The notes: a model not told the origin generated them from the sequence alone. 64,000 nucleotides of DNA from Prochilodus magdalenae (GCA_024036415.1 JAMWET010000477.1:1221001-1285000), one strand, 5' to 3'. Numbered from the stretch's first letter, positions 46,681 to 58,719 are shown. Made by a program: numbers and translations.

Positions 46681-47092
46681 CCCCGCCCCCCCTCCTCCAT
46701 CTCTCCAGTCATTTCCAGCCAATGATCGGTAGGTGTGCGCATCCCAGCGTCCCCAGCGCAGCGCCAATCAGCCACACACAGCGCTGGAACACACACACAC
46801 ACGCGCGCACACACACAGACACCCGCGCGCGCACATACACACAACACACTCTTTCACACATCCACGCGCACACACACCCCGGACCAGGAAACAGCAGCTA
46901 GCCCCCTGAGCTGTGTGTATGCTTGCACGCTGGCTCCTCGGCTGGTCGCGTGCTTGTTTTATGTGCGCGTGTTTTTTTTATTTTTGGGGTTTTTGATTTT
47001 GGCTCGCGTGACGGGCGGAAGTGAGGAAGCAGTAAAAATGCGGGGTTTGTAGTGAGCTGCTGGTTTGGACTCTCAGCGGGAATCGAGGGGAG
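46680..47092 (+). promoter_or_regulatory. cxxc4: Probable cxxc4 promoter and non-coding exon 1
   Basis: This is one of the few clearly GC- and CpG-richer blocks in the window and lies about 2.3 kb upstream of the coding exon. It contains a CCAAT box (46764-46768), a CA/CG alternating tract (46788-46880), and an ETS/GABP-type site CGGAAGTG (47016-47023) of the kind found at TATA-less vertebrate start sites. A consensus donor AG|GTAGGT lies at 47091/47093. A start site near 47.0 kb and an exon ending at 47092 are inference; no TATA box is evident. A five-codon-length minimal ORF (ATG 47038 to TAG 47052) would fall in the leader. Confidence 0.5.
46788..46880 (+). repeat. CA/CG alternating purine-pyrimidine tract
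   Basis: Alternating CA and CG dinucleotides (for example CACACACGCGCGCACACACA and GACACCCGCGCGCGCACATA) lie inside the promoter-like block. Alternating CG/CA DNA is prone to the Z form. Confidence 0.85.
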
Positions 47093-49302
47093 GTAGGTGA
47101 TGCTCCTCTTCTTCTTCTTCCAGTTATTTCTTTCTTAGTCAGCGAGAAACTGCAGCTTTTCTCTCCATCTGTCTATCTGTCTTTCTCTCTTCCAGTCCGT
47201 CTGTTCACCTCTGTGTCGCGTGGCTTTTATGGCAGTTATATCGCTGAGATGCTAACGCTGAAATCTCTCTCGGTTTCTGACCTTTTAGCTCTTCTCGCTC
47301 TCAACTGTATCTCTGTCTAGGCGAACGCTCTTGGGGGTTCTCGGGGCAGTCTTTGGGTGGGCACTTTATCTTCACGTGCCCCCCACAGTTTCTCTAAACT
47401 TTGATAATCGATAGCCTGGACTGGAGCATTAGGCTCATTTAGCTGAACTGGTAATGATGAAGTGATTAACAGTAGGAGAAGAAAGTCTAACCAGTAACAT
47501 AAACAGGTTTTGTTCTTTGTTAGGTGTGTTATATGCATTTAATATCTGTTTTGTTGTTTTAGTTTGGGCTTTGGCATGTTTTGTGTACATTGTAAATTGT
47601 TTGGAAAATTTGACAATTGGATATTCATACAAATAATGTGTTTCCAAAAAAGAAATATGTAGAGAGGAGGAAAACAGACATGTTTTAGTTGAAAGAAGTT
47701 TTTCATTGAAAATCTCATTTCTTGTCATTTATTTCTGTCCTGCATGTGCATCGGTGTTCAGTGCAAGCTCCAAAGGCCACCCAGCCTCTTTCTCCACTGT
47801 GCCTCTTTATTTCTGGTTCATTACTGAGCCTGAGAATTTGAAGTGATTTTTTTTTTTTTTTATCTGCAATGGACGGACGGCTTTCGGGGTAATTAAACAG
47901 AGGAGAGGCCAGAGGAAAGGTAATGTAAGGAGTAGGGGGGAGATGGAGATGTGTCTAATGGGCTTTTATCTGTGGAAACGAAACCCAGACGGAGTGTGAG
48001 AGAGAGGGGGGAGAGAGAGTGAGCGAGGAAATGGACACCCCCCCTCCCACCACCTCCTCCCTCCAGGCAGCTGACACTACAGTTGTCAAGGTCTAAGACT
48101 TGGCTTGCGTTCGGCTGTCTTTGTGTCATTGGGTGAATGTGAAACAGCAGACAATGAATAGTCAGAATACACACTGCATCATCTATACAGCTTTACTTTA
48201 GGCTAAAATCTACCTTACAGTATGTTGATCTGTCTACGCTATGCTGATTTATATCTATAAATGTGACCTATTTTAGCATGCTGTTTGACATACAGCCGTT
48301 AGATTTTTTAATTTTTTTGGCTGATTTAGAGTTTTGTTGATGGTCCGTATTAACAGGTACTGTCCCTGGTCTACAATATAGTACAGTAAAAGAATCTGAA
48401 GCAGGGAAGCACTCATATCTGATGCTCATAGCTGCTGATAGGGATGCTCATAGAATGTGAATTACAAAGTGTAGGAACAGGGGGAACATCTACCTGGACT
48501 AGCATTCCGGAAGACTTATGTCTTCCAGATTACAGTCAAATACGTTATCAAATATTAGTTAGAAATATGGGTCAAATCTAAACAACTATTAAATGGAAAT
48601 CACATATATTTAGGGGTATCTGCTGATACCACTGATACCTATATAATTCTGATGGCATTGTGGATCACTCTTTATTATATCAGTTTTATTATTGTATTAT
48701 TGTTATCTGATTAAGGCATATGTGTGTTTTTTTTATTTGGTATATTTTGACCAGATGAGAATGAGCCATTTGGGATCATTACCAGTTTACTGATAGACAC
48801 CATCCCTGATAAATAATGTATTAAATAGAATAAATGGAGTGCCTCTTGTTGGTTTGGCTTGGTCTGTGAACATGCTGGTTCAGTTCTGGTCCTATATGAT
48901 TATGACTGCTCAGGTTGGGGTTTGGTTTGTCTGTGTATTGTTGACAGGATTTGGCTCATTTGGATTGGCTGGATATCGTGTTGTATTGTGATCAAAATAG
49001 CCCTGTTTTGCAGTTTATCTGACAATATGTTTCATGCATCGAATGTTCAGCTTGAATCTTAGTATGTTCGCCATGCACAGTGATGTCTGTTTTTGACCCT
49101 GTTTGATTTTGTTTCCTGTTATTGTGTATTGGATTACACTGCTGGAGTGTTCACATTAGTCTCAGCAGATAAGGTGTGGGAGAGAATGTACATTAAAGGT
49201 GCAGTCGGAGAAATTATTGAAACACTGTAAAATGTCAGATTTGGCAACATAAAGGCAAAATCCACATGGGATGCATGTGTAATTGTTGTTTTCTTGTTTT
49301 AG
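47093..49302 (+). other. cxxc4: Probable cxxc4 intron 1
   Basis: It is bounded by GTAGGT at its start and a pyrimidine tract plus TTTTAG at its end. It holds no recognisable coding sequence. There is a run of T at 47847-47861, a purine-rich block at 47930-48030, and otherwise unremarkable AT-rich DNA. Alternative first exons inside this interval cannot be excluded. Confidence 0.45.
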
Positions 49303-49419
49303 TACTGGAACCAGGATGGTAACTCATTGTCTCTAACCAGCTCGGTGTTGAAGAAGGCCTACCTCCAGAAATCTCCAGACGCTTCTTTAGGAAATCGTGG
49401 CAAAAACTGAGCTCCAGTC
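49303..49419 (+). other. cxxc4: cxxc4 exon 2 5' UTR portion, with a short upstream ORF
   Basis: A pyrimidine-rich tract ends in TTTTAG at 49297-49302, a good splice acceptor, and the sequence then runs without another AG acceptor of similar quality to the ATG at 49420. The segment contains one upstream ATG (49316) that opens a six-codon ORF closing at TAA 49334-49336. An in-frame TGA at 49408-49410 closes the main frame above the cxxc4 start. The exon boundary is inferred from sequence signals only. Confidence 0.5.
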
Positions 49420-50238
49420 ATGTCGAATATAAACAATGCACTTTGCATTGAGAGTGGACAAAACGCGGATGTGTCGCTCTTACAGAAGGACAGCCTCCAG
49501 GACAGTGGATTAAACCAGCTTTTGGATTATAATGCGGAAATAGAGAGGTACAGGTCTTTCGCAAACTTTTACAAAACCAATGGCGCATTCCCACAGACTG
49601 CCAAAATCGCCAGGATCACAACGCCTATTTTTCCCAGCGCACGGATCGGTGTGTCCCCATGGAACTGTGACAACGCCATGCTCTGGGGGAGGAAATCGGC
49701 TGCAATAAACCCCAACAGGACCGGCGTGCATAGGAACGAATCCCCAAGGCCGGGGAAGCCGGAGACGCTGCAAATGGCAAATAATAATTTCCTCTCTACC
49801 TTATCCCCGGAACACTGCCGGCCTTTAGCGGGGGAATGCATGAACAAGCTGAAATGCGGCGCCGCCGAAGCAGAGATAATGAATCTCCCCGAACGCGTCG
49901 GGACTTTTTCCGCCATCCCAGCTCTAGGGGGCATCTCATTACCTCCCGGGGTCATCGTCATGACAGCCCTTCACTCCCCCGCTGCCTCCGCCGCCGTTAC
50001 AGACAGTGCGTTTCAAATTGCCAATCTGGCAGACTGCCCGCAGAATAATTCCTCCTCCTCCGCGTCCGCCGGGAACCCGGCCAAGAAGAAGAGGAAAAGG
50101 TGTGGGGTGTGCGCCCCCTGCAGGAGGCTCATCAACTGCGGTGTCTGCAGCAGCTGTCGGAATCGCAAGACCGGACACCAAATCTGCAAATTCCGCAAAT
50201 GTGAGGAGCTCAAGAAAAAGCCTGGATCGTCACTGGAG
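49420..50238 (+). CDS. cxxc4: CXXC4 (IDAX), main coding exon; 3' end of the gene lies outside the window
   Basis: The exon encodes 273 residues. Seen: basic stretch KKKRKR (222-227, likely nuclear localisation), then a CXXC zinc finger with eight cysteines (C228, C231, C234, C240, C243, C246, C256, C261) in two CGVCxxC clusters, and KTGHQI (250-255), the Dishevelled-binding motif known from CXXC4 and CXXC5. NCGVCSSC distinguishes it from CXXC5, which has NCEQCSSC. The block at 119-187, including [18 protein letters not shown], is the conserved CXXC4 core. No KFGG motif is present, as expected for the TET1/CXXC4/CXXC5 class. Known of the family: it binds CpG-containing DNA, recruits or destabilises TET2, and inhibits Wnt signalling through the Dvl PDZ domain. 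The start is the first in-frame Met after a TGA at 49408-49410, with G at -3. Reading continues open to 50310, but the exon should end at 50238, where SSLE meets a GTAAAA donor; known CXXC4 proteins continue for about 14 residues in a last exon I could not find here. The roughly 115-residue N-terminal region matches the long vertebrate isoform. Confidence 0.94.
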
Positions 50239-51486
50239 GTAAAACTGACAACCTGTGGCACACTCACCCGCCCTCACCCTTTTTACTTTTTTAGGGATGT
50301 CCTGATCTGATCAGAAATCGTGGTATCACAGCAGACTCATTCTAATGCATATTTGAATGGATTGGAATTAGCGAGTGGTACATACCGGTATAAACGGTCC
50401 TTGTTATGTATTACATCGCAGCTGCAGGTTATTAGTTTGCTATGGGCAATGGGGGTTCTTTTTCACTCTAAATATAGATTTTTATTTATTTTTTATTTTA
50501 TTTTACATTGTTATTGTTTACACTGTGGAAAATATTGTGGTATACATTTGTGTTCATATCTCTCATCCCTAATTGTTATTGCCTGTATCAAGCTATAGTA
50601 AATTTAAATTTATTATGTTACATTTTTTGCACCCAATGTACATGTGAATAATGGACACACAAACATTACAATTATCTTCCTATGTGTTAAATTAATGACA
50701 GTCTAGCGTATCTCAGCTAAACTTTTTAATGTCATATTATAGGCAAAAATAAAGCAATTGTACTTTAGCATTTTAAAGTAACGGCAGCCAGGCATATCTG
50801 TACTATCTACAAAAGTACATTTTGGGCTTCTTTTGAGCATATTATCTATAAAAAAACAAATACTGGACTGTTTGCAGTATCTGTGAAAATATTAATACTG
50901 TATCAGATATATTGTTTGTGGAAGTACTTAATATCAGACGGAATGAGTTTAGTGAAATTGTAAACACATGTATCATTTTAGATGCATTTTTCGCAAAAAT
51001 ACAAAATGCACAATGTGATGCATTATTTATGAAAATACTTATCAGATCTGATTGGTTTCCACAAAATTCCAAATATTAAATTTGATGTATTATGTATGAA
51101 TTTTGGATCAAATTCATAATCTACGAAATGCACAGTGGATTGGAAGAGTTACATATGAAAATACTAATATCAGATTGATGTCTGATGAGACATGCTATGT
51201 AAAAAAATGATATGGATTGGGAATTAAGTACTTAATATTAAATGAATTTGATCAGAATCTGGATCTAAAAAATTGAGCCGGACGTCTCAACGTGCTTTTT
51301 TTCATCACACCCCCCTCCTGCCCCCCACCCCCCACCCGCCACACACACACATACAGAGACACACACTCTAGAGCATTAACCTTTCCTTCCAGTCACGTTT
51401 CTAAGCCCTTGAAAATTGTTTCCATGCCCACCCATGCCTGAACATCCCCCCGGCTTCTCCAATCTGCCTACCCGCCTAGCCTAATT

Positions 51487-51553
51487 GGCAGTAATTAGGG
51501 GTGTTTGTGTGGAGCGCAAGCTGAGCTTGGCTCAGACACCCCTAATTGCTGCC
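51487..51553. promoter_or_regulatory. Hairpin-forming inverted repeat with homeodomain cores, cxxc4 intron 2
   Basis: The arms GGCAGTAATTAGGGGTGT (51487-51504) and ACACCCCTAATTGCTGCC (51536-51553) are complementary at 17 of 18 positions. A second near-palindrome, CAAGCTGAGCTTG (51517-51529), sits in the loop. Each arm carries a TAATTA/TAATTG homeodomain-type core. It lies in a stretch of non-repetitive, GC-balanced DNA 1.2 kb downstream of the coding exon. A regulatory role is inferred, not shown. Confidence 0.5.
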
Positions 51554-51632
51554 AGTCAGGCTGCGGCTGGAACGCATCCGAACAAACCTCGGGCTTGGCT
51601 CTAGTCCAAGCTGAGCTGGGAAATGGTTTTCA

Positions 51633-51635
<3 letters not shown>

Positions 51636-51675
<40 letters not shown>
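51636..51675 (+). repeat. (GA)n microsatellite in cxxc4 intron 2
   Basis: A pure GA run of about 40 bp; a (CA)n run follows at 51841-51863. Confidence 0.95.
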
Positions 51676-51677
<2 letters not shown>

Positions 51678-54599
51678 GTCCCTCTCTGCACTTGGTCATT
51701 TTAACCAATTATGGAAACCGTCTCTGGACGGAGCCAATCGATATCCCACGAGCCCCTGCTGCAGCAAAGACGATGAGAGAGAGACAGAGAGATCAGTGAG
51801 GCCGGCCACAAAGACACACATGCACGCACACACGTTTAAGTACACACACACACACACACACATGCACATACAAAGAGGAGACTTCCTTCTGTTACTGCAC
51901 AGTGTGCATAAAGTAACATATTATTTGAGATTATTTTATTTTATTTTATGCCTACAGCACCTCCAGGAATACAAACTTTTAACTCTTTTTAACAACACAA
52001 CACATCACATATTTCACATAATATCATAATATGTCGGAATGTATAGCATTGTGATTAGTGTATGAGCGTGTGGCTCATGTGTTAGATCAGTGATGTCAGT
52101 AGGTTCCTGATAGTATATTGACCCTCTAAATGAAAAACAGAATGGATCGGCCTAAACTCCTCTGTGCCATCCTAGAATTCCAGTTTACTTCTGTTACACA
52201 GAATGCACAAATGGTTACATTAACCTGTCAATCAACACACAAAACATTTTCAGATCGTTCATGTTTTTAGGAATATCAATAACACATAGAATCAAGATGT
52301 ACTAACCAAATTATGAATTTTGTGAAGCGTTACACCAATAATAGACTTCTATGTTTTGATGAAAAGCATGAACAAATATTTCACATATATCAAACTGCAG
52401 GATGCACAAAACAGCTTTACATTTGATATCAGGATTGCTTTCCATATATTAATTAATATTTCCTTTTTAAGCAATTCAGTAATTTTCTACTGCATTGCAC
52501 TCTTTCTGTCACTTGACTGGATGGAAAAGAGAAGATAATGAGAAATGATGGCTGTGCTGCATATGCAAATGAGCACCGAGGCTGTTTTTACAGATTGGTG
52601 TACAGATTAAATCTGAACAGAGTGCAGTTAGTCCAGATTAGGTTTAATCTGGCAGACAGTGGTGGACAATGTGTGTTTATTTTCACTGAGGTGAGACACT
52701 CTGTGCTCTGAATGGGTAAGAGGTGAATAACATAATGTTTTATTTTGCTTTGGGCCTGTGGCAGATATGAGGTTTTTCCAGATCTTGGTTTAATTCAAAT
52801 TTTTCATATTCGTGGAGTCCTTTTGTCGTCTTTTTCTAATTCACCTGACTTTTGTTTCCTGTGTAGAAAGCCCCACCTAACACAGAAGAACTGCTAAATA
52901 ATTACAGGTCACTGCTGCACACTATGCAATTCACTGTGGCTTTTACACCTGTGCAGGCACACACTGCAGGTTCAAATAGGCGGGATCTGGTTTAGTGTTG
53001 GAGGGTTTGGCATGAAGGGTTGGTCAGTGCTCAGCATTATTCCTGAGGGAGTGCACCAGGGTTTTGCAGATACGATCAGTATCTGAAGCAGATTAGACCT
53101 GACCCAAATATTCATAATACTTGAGTGTTTGTAACTTATGTATTATCTTCATGTGTTTTAAAAAGCTTTGTTCCTAAAGGGATACACCAGCACTTTTACA
53201 CCCAGGCTGTATCTGAAATCACCTACTTAGACACTCAGTATGCAAGTGTGTAGTAAGATGTCAAACTACCACTGTTAAACTGCTACTCCTTAAAAGCCCT
53301 TAAAATTCACATAAGATGATGTTCTTTACTATTAGTACGAGAGATAACTTTATTGGCTAAATAGCTAGCTAATATAATATTGAACCTACTCAGTATGCAT
53401 TTACAGATCTCTTACAGAGTCTTAAAACTCATAAGTTGCATTAATAACGAATAAAAAAATGAATGCTACTTAAATTGTGTTGTCCACAATATTTATTTTT
53501 CTGATTGTAGTTTACTTACATTTGCAAATGGCAGCTCTTTGCTTTCCTTCATGTTTTCCTCTCGGCTTTAAATGCCTCCACGGCTTCAGTTGAATAAAGG
53601 GATAGTACAGTGTGCTATAGTTACATACTCCAAAATGTTTCCCCATTTAAATGGTCACAGAACTAGGCATACAACGATGTTTTCCCATTCTGAGGTCAAT
53701 ATTTGCTTTCAGTTTTATTATTTTGTTCATAAAAAATAGTTTTCTTTATTATGATCGGTTATCTACAGATGCTAAAAAAATATACTAAACATACTTATAT
53801 AATATACTTATATAATAAACTGCTCTTAATAAACTCCTAAAACTCAAACGTTTTCAGTACCTTTAATTAGGGAATATATTTGTATGATATCTTTTAAATT
53901 GACTTGACTCTCAGTGGTATTCATTGGGTCCCATGTTGCTAACTCGCTAGCCATAACAGCACTGATGCTAGCATTAGTGACTGCACATTGTTTGGTTTAA
54001 CCATTTATCTCACCTTAAATTTAGACTCAGTATAATTTTTTTCAGGTGGAAAATGAGATTAGGATTAGGTGTAAAGTTAGATTTTAATAGAATCAGGAAC
54101 ATTTAAAAGTTCTGTTAAAGTTTAGTTGCACTTAATAAATATTTTATTGAATATTAGTTTAAGCTCCAAGTGACCTAAAGCGTTTACAAAAGTGTCTTAA
54201 TTCTGCAGATATTCTTATATTATGTAGATGAGTTTGCCAAATGAGTGTGGGTGTACAAGTCTAAGCCCTGCCATCCCTGCCCATGGTACTCTCATTGGAG
54301 GGTGCTCAGAATGAGAGATGCTCAGAAGAGAGTGGTGGGGCCTTTGGAGCTAAGATGTATATGTAGTGTCCTAAACCCAGTAGTGAAATAAAGACTGAGT
54401 TAAAAGTCTCAGGACAGGAAGGTAAAATGACATATTTGAATAGCCTAGCAAGCAATGGGCCCATCTTTTAGGCTGTCCGGATCTTGAAAGCCACCTTATT
54501 GGATCATGGGCAAATTTTTCCAATGGGAAGGTGGTCATGTAGCATATCATAATAGACCAGAATCTTTTCAGGAATTGATTGCCGCAATCAGTTTTGATC

Positions 54600-55160
54600 T
54601 CTTGTCGTTCAAATATTATCAACACAGAAAGTTGCGACAACAACTAGGAACATTCCCTGTAATGCACACCTTGACGTTTCAGTGTCTTTTGTATCTGGTT
54701 CTGAAAACAGAGATCCAAAGATCATTATGAAGTTGCATGAGAATCTCTGGAGAAATGCTGTTACAAACCTCCACAATGCTGATGGTGGTGTTTGTTGTCG
54801 TCGGGCGGTTTGGGTCGTCAGGCGATTTGGGCCATCGGGTGATTTGGGCGTTCCACAGGACCATGCCAGCCAATCCAATGACCAGGGATTTGATTATCCA
54901 GCCACTGCTAAACAACTGCTTTATAGTGTGGTGAGGCCCCATCCTGTTGAAAGAAACAAACTGCCATCTTCGGCCAGAATGGATGCCCCATATTCCACAC
55001 CACACCATAACCTTCGCCTCACCTACGACTTTGGTTTCTGCCATCAAGTGAGGGTTTTCGTCACTCGACCTCACGTTCTGTGGTGGTTGACCTCACCACT
55101 GACATAAAAAAAGCCCTTGTCACTGAACAGAATGCCCTGTGATATTGATATTATTGCCTA
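54600..55160 (-). pseudogene. Decayed mariner-like transposase
   Basis: Minus-strand fragments, with frameshifts: FSDKGFFYVSGEVNHHR (Asp codon at 55119-55121), KVMVWCGIWG, FFQQDGASPHYK (Asp codon at 54941-54943), IPGHWIGWHGPVE, and SISPEILMQLHNDLW. These match, in order, the catalytic domain of mariner/IS630-type transposases (FSDEA..., QQDGA...HY, then a C-terminal region). The Asp-Asp spacing is shortened to about 59 codons, so there are internal deletions. The terminal repeats could not be delimited. Confident as a superfamily call, not as a subfamily. Confidence 0.75.
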
Positions 55161-58100
55161 TGGTAATCGACAATATGCTACCGATGCGGGAGAGCAAGAT
55201 TCTCTTATTCCTTTAAAAAAAGGAGACCTAAATTTAGTGACTAAAACATGTGGAGGAGAGGAAAAAACAGCCGTGAGTTTTTACACAGGAAATGTTTCAG
55301 GTGTTTTAAAGTGGAATTCTTTTGCCACGAGGGCCGTCGCTGGATGTTTACTTCATATATCGTGTACTAACAGGTGTTTCAAACAGGTGTCCAGGAAGAC
55401 AGGGGAGCACAAATAATATGCGGTTGGGCTCTATGTTGGATAACATCCATTTCTCTTAAAGAGCTGAACAGGGGTGTGGTGGAGAGGAAAGAAAAAACAC
55501 AAAAACACAAATAGAGATTAGTTTTTGAAGTATATCCGCAGACCTATTTGTGTAATTCACACACTGGGATCCTGCTGTAATTAGTATTTTTGTTGTTGCT
55601 CTGTAATTATAAACTGCAGCGTAGAATCAGGAGATGCAGAGAAGAATCAGAAGATGTCTGTATTTACCTAGTCTTAAAGAGTGTGAACTAGCTTCCACCT
55701 CATGGCACAATCATGTTTTTGGAGTGTGTTTGTGAGCGTGTTAGGAATCAGTATGTACTGTTCAGTGCTGTGTTCCTCAGGAGTGGTTTTCATCTGCCTC
55801 CGACACACAGTGAAGAAAATAAACAGATGAATGGGTCACCAAACTATCAAACGGTGATGATTAGGGGTGCATATGCAGAAGTTTGGACGTCCCTGTTCAA
55901 ATGACATGTTCTGTTGATTTTCCAAGTGAAAATAAGTACACAGTTTTCTATAGATAACAGGCCTCTGAGCGTTCTGCACAGGAAATGTTCATTTACTGAA
56001 TTTAACATATTGGAAATAATAAACATACAGTGTGGCCTGTGACTTTGTAGCCTGTGCAAAGGTAAGTTTTTTAAACAAACAAATATAAACAGTACACTAG
56101 CGGAAATAACTTTAACTAACTTAATAAAATAACTTCTAATTTTGTGACATAGGAAATCAATAAAACTTGGTAAGCTACACAAATACACAGTTACATCTAA
56201 TTGCCAGAGGATCAAATTTTCTGACCAGTTGTGCTTATTTTCATTGTTCCTAATGTAATTTCCACTAGATTAGATTTACCTGCTTTAGTTGTCCCAAAAG
56301 TGCAGTGTTTTTGTCATACTGTACATCTGTATTCACCCTTTGAAATGCACTGGAGAAGCTCTAGGGTGGCTCTGCCATTGGTCAGTGTGATGCAAGTCAA
56401 TGGATTGCCCCATTGTGCTCTGTTAGGTTAGCTCGCCGCTGCTGTGGCTATTTTTACATTAGTGTTGGTTCTGCTGGATCAGGTTCAGCCTGACCCCTGT
56501 GGTAGACCTAATCCACCTTTGCAGGGTGGACTAAAGTGGTATGTTTTCACTTTTGTAGCTCTATGTGCTTTGTGTGAGGGTGCACCAAGCTTGCCGGTAA
56601 GCGGGCAGTAAGGATCATGTTACGGGGTGACGTCAGAGAACAGAGAAAAACCTTTCAGGCAGCTGAGAAAAGTGTTTTCTCTTTGAGAGAGTTTCTCCAT
56701 CTGGTGTGTGCTTTGGGCTTTATTACTTTTCAGACAATTTGCATGCACAAAGCTCCACAACACACTAAGGGAAAGGGGAAACCTAGAATACATATTCAAT
56801 CCTCTTTAATTATAAAGGTTTTTAAACTGACAGACAACAAAGCAACGGCAATACTAGCTGGGTTTCCATCCATGTACTTTTGGGCACCTTGACATACTGA
56901 TTTTAAACTCTTGAGAGAAATAGCAAATAATGCATAAAATCATCATAATGATCACGAAATGTCATACATTGAGGTAAATAAACGTTTTGCTGATGAATAA
57001 CAAATGTGATAAATTATAATGAAAACACATGTATTAAATACATCAAAAAAGCAAACAGAGTTGTATCAGACATCATTAGTCCTGTATTACTGGATTTGGT
57101 GCAACAGTACTCCAAATACTGAATGAAAATCACAGTTTCTGATATTATTTTTTATGTTGTTCTATTGTAACTTATTCCTTGCATTTCTTAAAACTGTCGT
57201 ATCACCCAGCTATAGTGTTGTGTCTGTGGTCTTGGAGCCTAATGCTTTAGGATCTGGCAGCTAATTCCACTTTGTTGATTCAAACTAGGAAAGTTGCTTG
57301 ACTGATTTACATTACTTACAATTTCTGACTGCATATTAACATAATATACAAAACTTATTTTGATGATAAAATTTTGATTAATGAATTATGCTTCATTGGA
57401 GTATAATTATGTGTAACTACAAGCCATTGCATTTACTTTAGTTTAGATTCAACCCGTCAATTCTAGCCCGTTGTCTTCCAAGATGGGTCAGTAGGTTTCA
57501 CCTCAATGTTTCTACTGTAGCTGAGAACAGGCTGGGCTCAACATTTTTTTGAGAATCCAAGTTTTGCCAAAAGGAAGATAACATTAAATTTAAAACGTAA
57601 AACTAAATTTTTAGCACATGAAATAGAGAAAGGTACCAAAAGAAAGAAAGAATAAACACTGGTGTGATCTTTCCTAGGTAGGAATCACTGATGACAGACA
57701 GATATTTTCAGAGTGACTGAAGTTTTCTTTTGCGTTGGTCAGGTAATTTGGTGTAACAAAGTAAATGCAGTTTGTTTAGTTAGTTTTGGCTAGAACATGG
57801 CCATGGGCATAGTTACCAACATAAGTAACCTGACCACTGTAGGTTCTATTACACACTAGTAGAGGCAAGAGAGAGGTCTTCAGATGGTTGGAATCAGCAG
57901 CCTCACAGATCCCACTAAATCTGACTAACCTTGAAAGCATCGATTGACTGGTCATCCAAAGCAATGAATTCCATATTTTTATAGTTATACTTTGCTGTTT
58001 GGTACTTTTTTTAAAATCAAACCAGCGACAAAGATACCTGCATTAGCCTTATAGCAGCTAGAATCTATTTTCTATGTGATTTCTGCATATTGAGTGTGCA

Positions 58101-58564
58101 GTGTTTTCAAGTGGCTTAAGGCGAGCAATTTTTGGATGTTTTGATTGTTGTAATGTAAGAGTATTCACAATAAAACAAATTTTTGATATGCATTTAAAAA
58201 CATGAGAACATAAAACAAGATTTAAATAAAACATTTTTTTTCTGACAAATGGCATTCTTGCTTCAATTATTATACTATTATTGCAAAATAGTTATAAACT
58301 GCAGTTAAAGTTCCTGCTACTAAAATCCTTACCTTTAGATCAGTATAGTTTTACTGATATTCACATTCTAACACATAATGTAAGTGCCATATGCATGAGT
58401 AACACCTATATGCAGATGCACAGCTATAAACCCCCACACATATACACACACACATACACGCGTAAACATTAGCAGATTGTGCCTGCAGTGAGGAACAGGG
58501 GGGGATAAAGGCAGTCAGTTCGATTTTGGCTGTCAGTGTTTTCCACATGGGAATCACCCTGAAC

Positions 58565-58680
58565 TAATTATATCTTAAGCAGCGGAGGAAAATGCAAATC
58601 AGAATTTTACTCACACCCCTGAAATCGGAGAGCCAATTTAATCTAATACCCCCTTTAATTTAGCGCGCTAATGCAGGACC
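58565..58680. promoter_or_regulatory. Candidate regulatory block with POU octamer
   Basis: A perfect octamer ATGCAAAT lies at 58592-58599, followed by a dense run of AATTTAATCTAAT and TTTAATTTAGCGCGCTAATG motifs in unique sequence. A second octamer is at 52563-52570. No coding potential is seen. The block is immediately followed by a pyrimidine-rich tract. Confidence 0.3.
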
Positions 58681-58719
58681 CTGGAGGATTGCCCTGTGTC
58701 ACCGCTCCACCATTCACCA

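Noticed and set aside
46302..46767. Open frames on both strands upstream of the promoter
   Set aside because: Low-complexity translation of a CT-rich tract.
49510..50267. Several open frames on the minus strand and in other + frames across the cxxc4 exon
   Set aside because: They are shadows of the GC-rich coding exon; none has domain similarity.
50239..50310. Continuation of the cxxc4 reading frame after SSLE (24 more codons)
   Set aside because: It follows a good splice donor, and the added residues do not resemble any CXXC4 C-terminus; it is intron read-through unless the intron is retained.
51505..52029. 174-codon open frame on the + strand
   Set aside because: Held open by a (GA)n run (Arg-Glu repeats) and a (CA)n run (Thr-His repeats); no family similarity.
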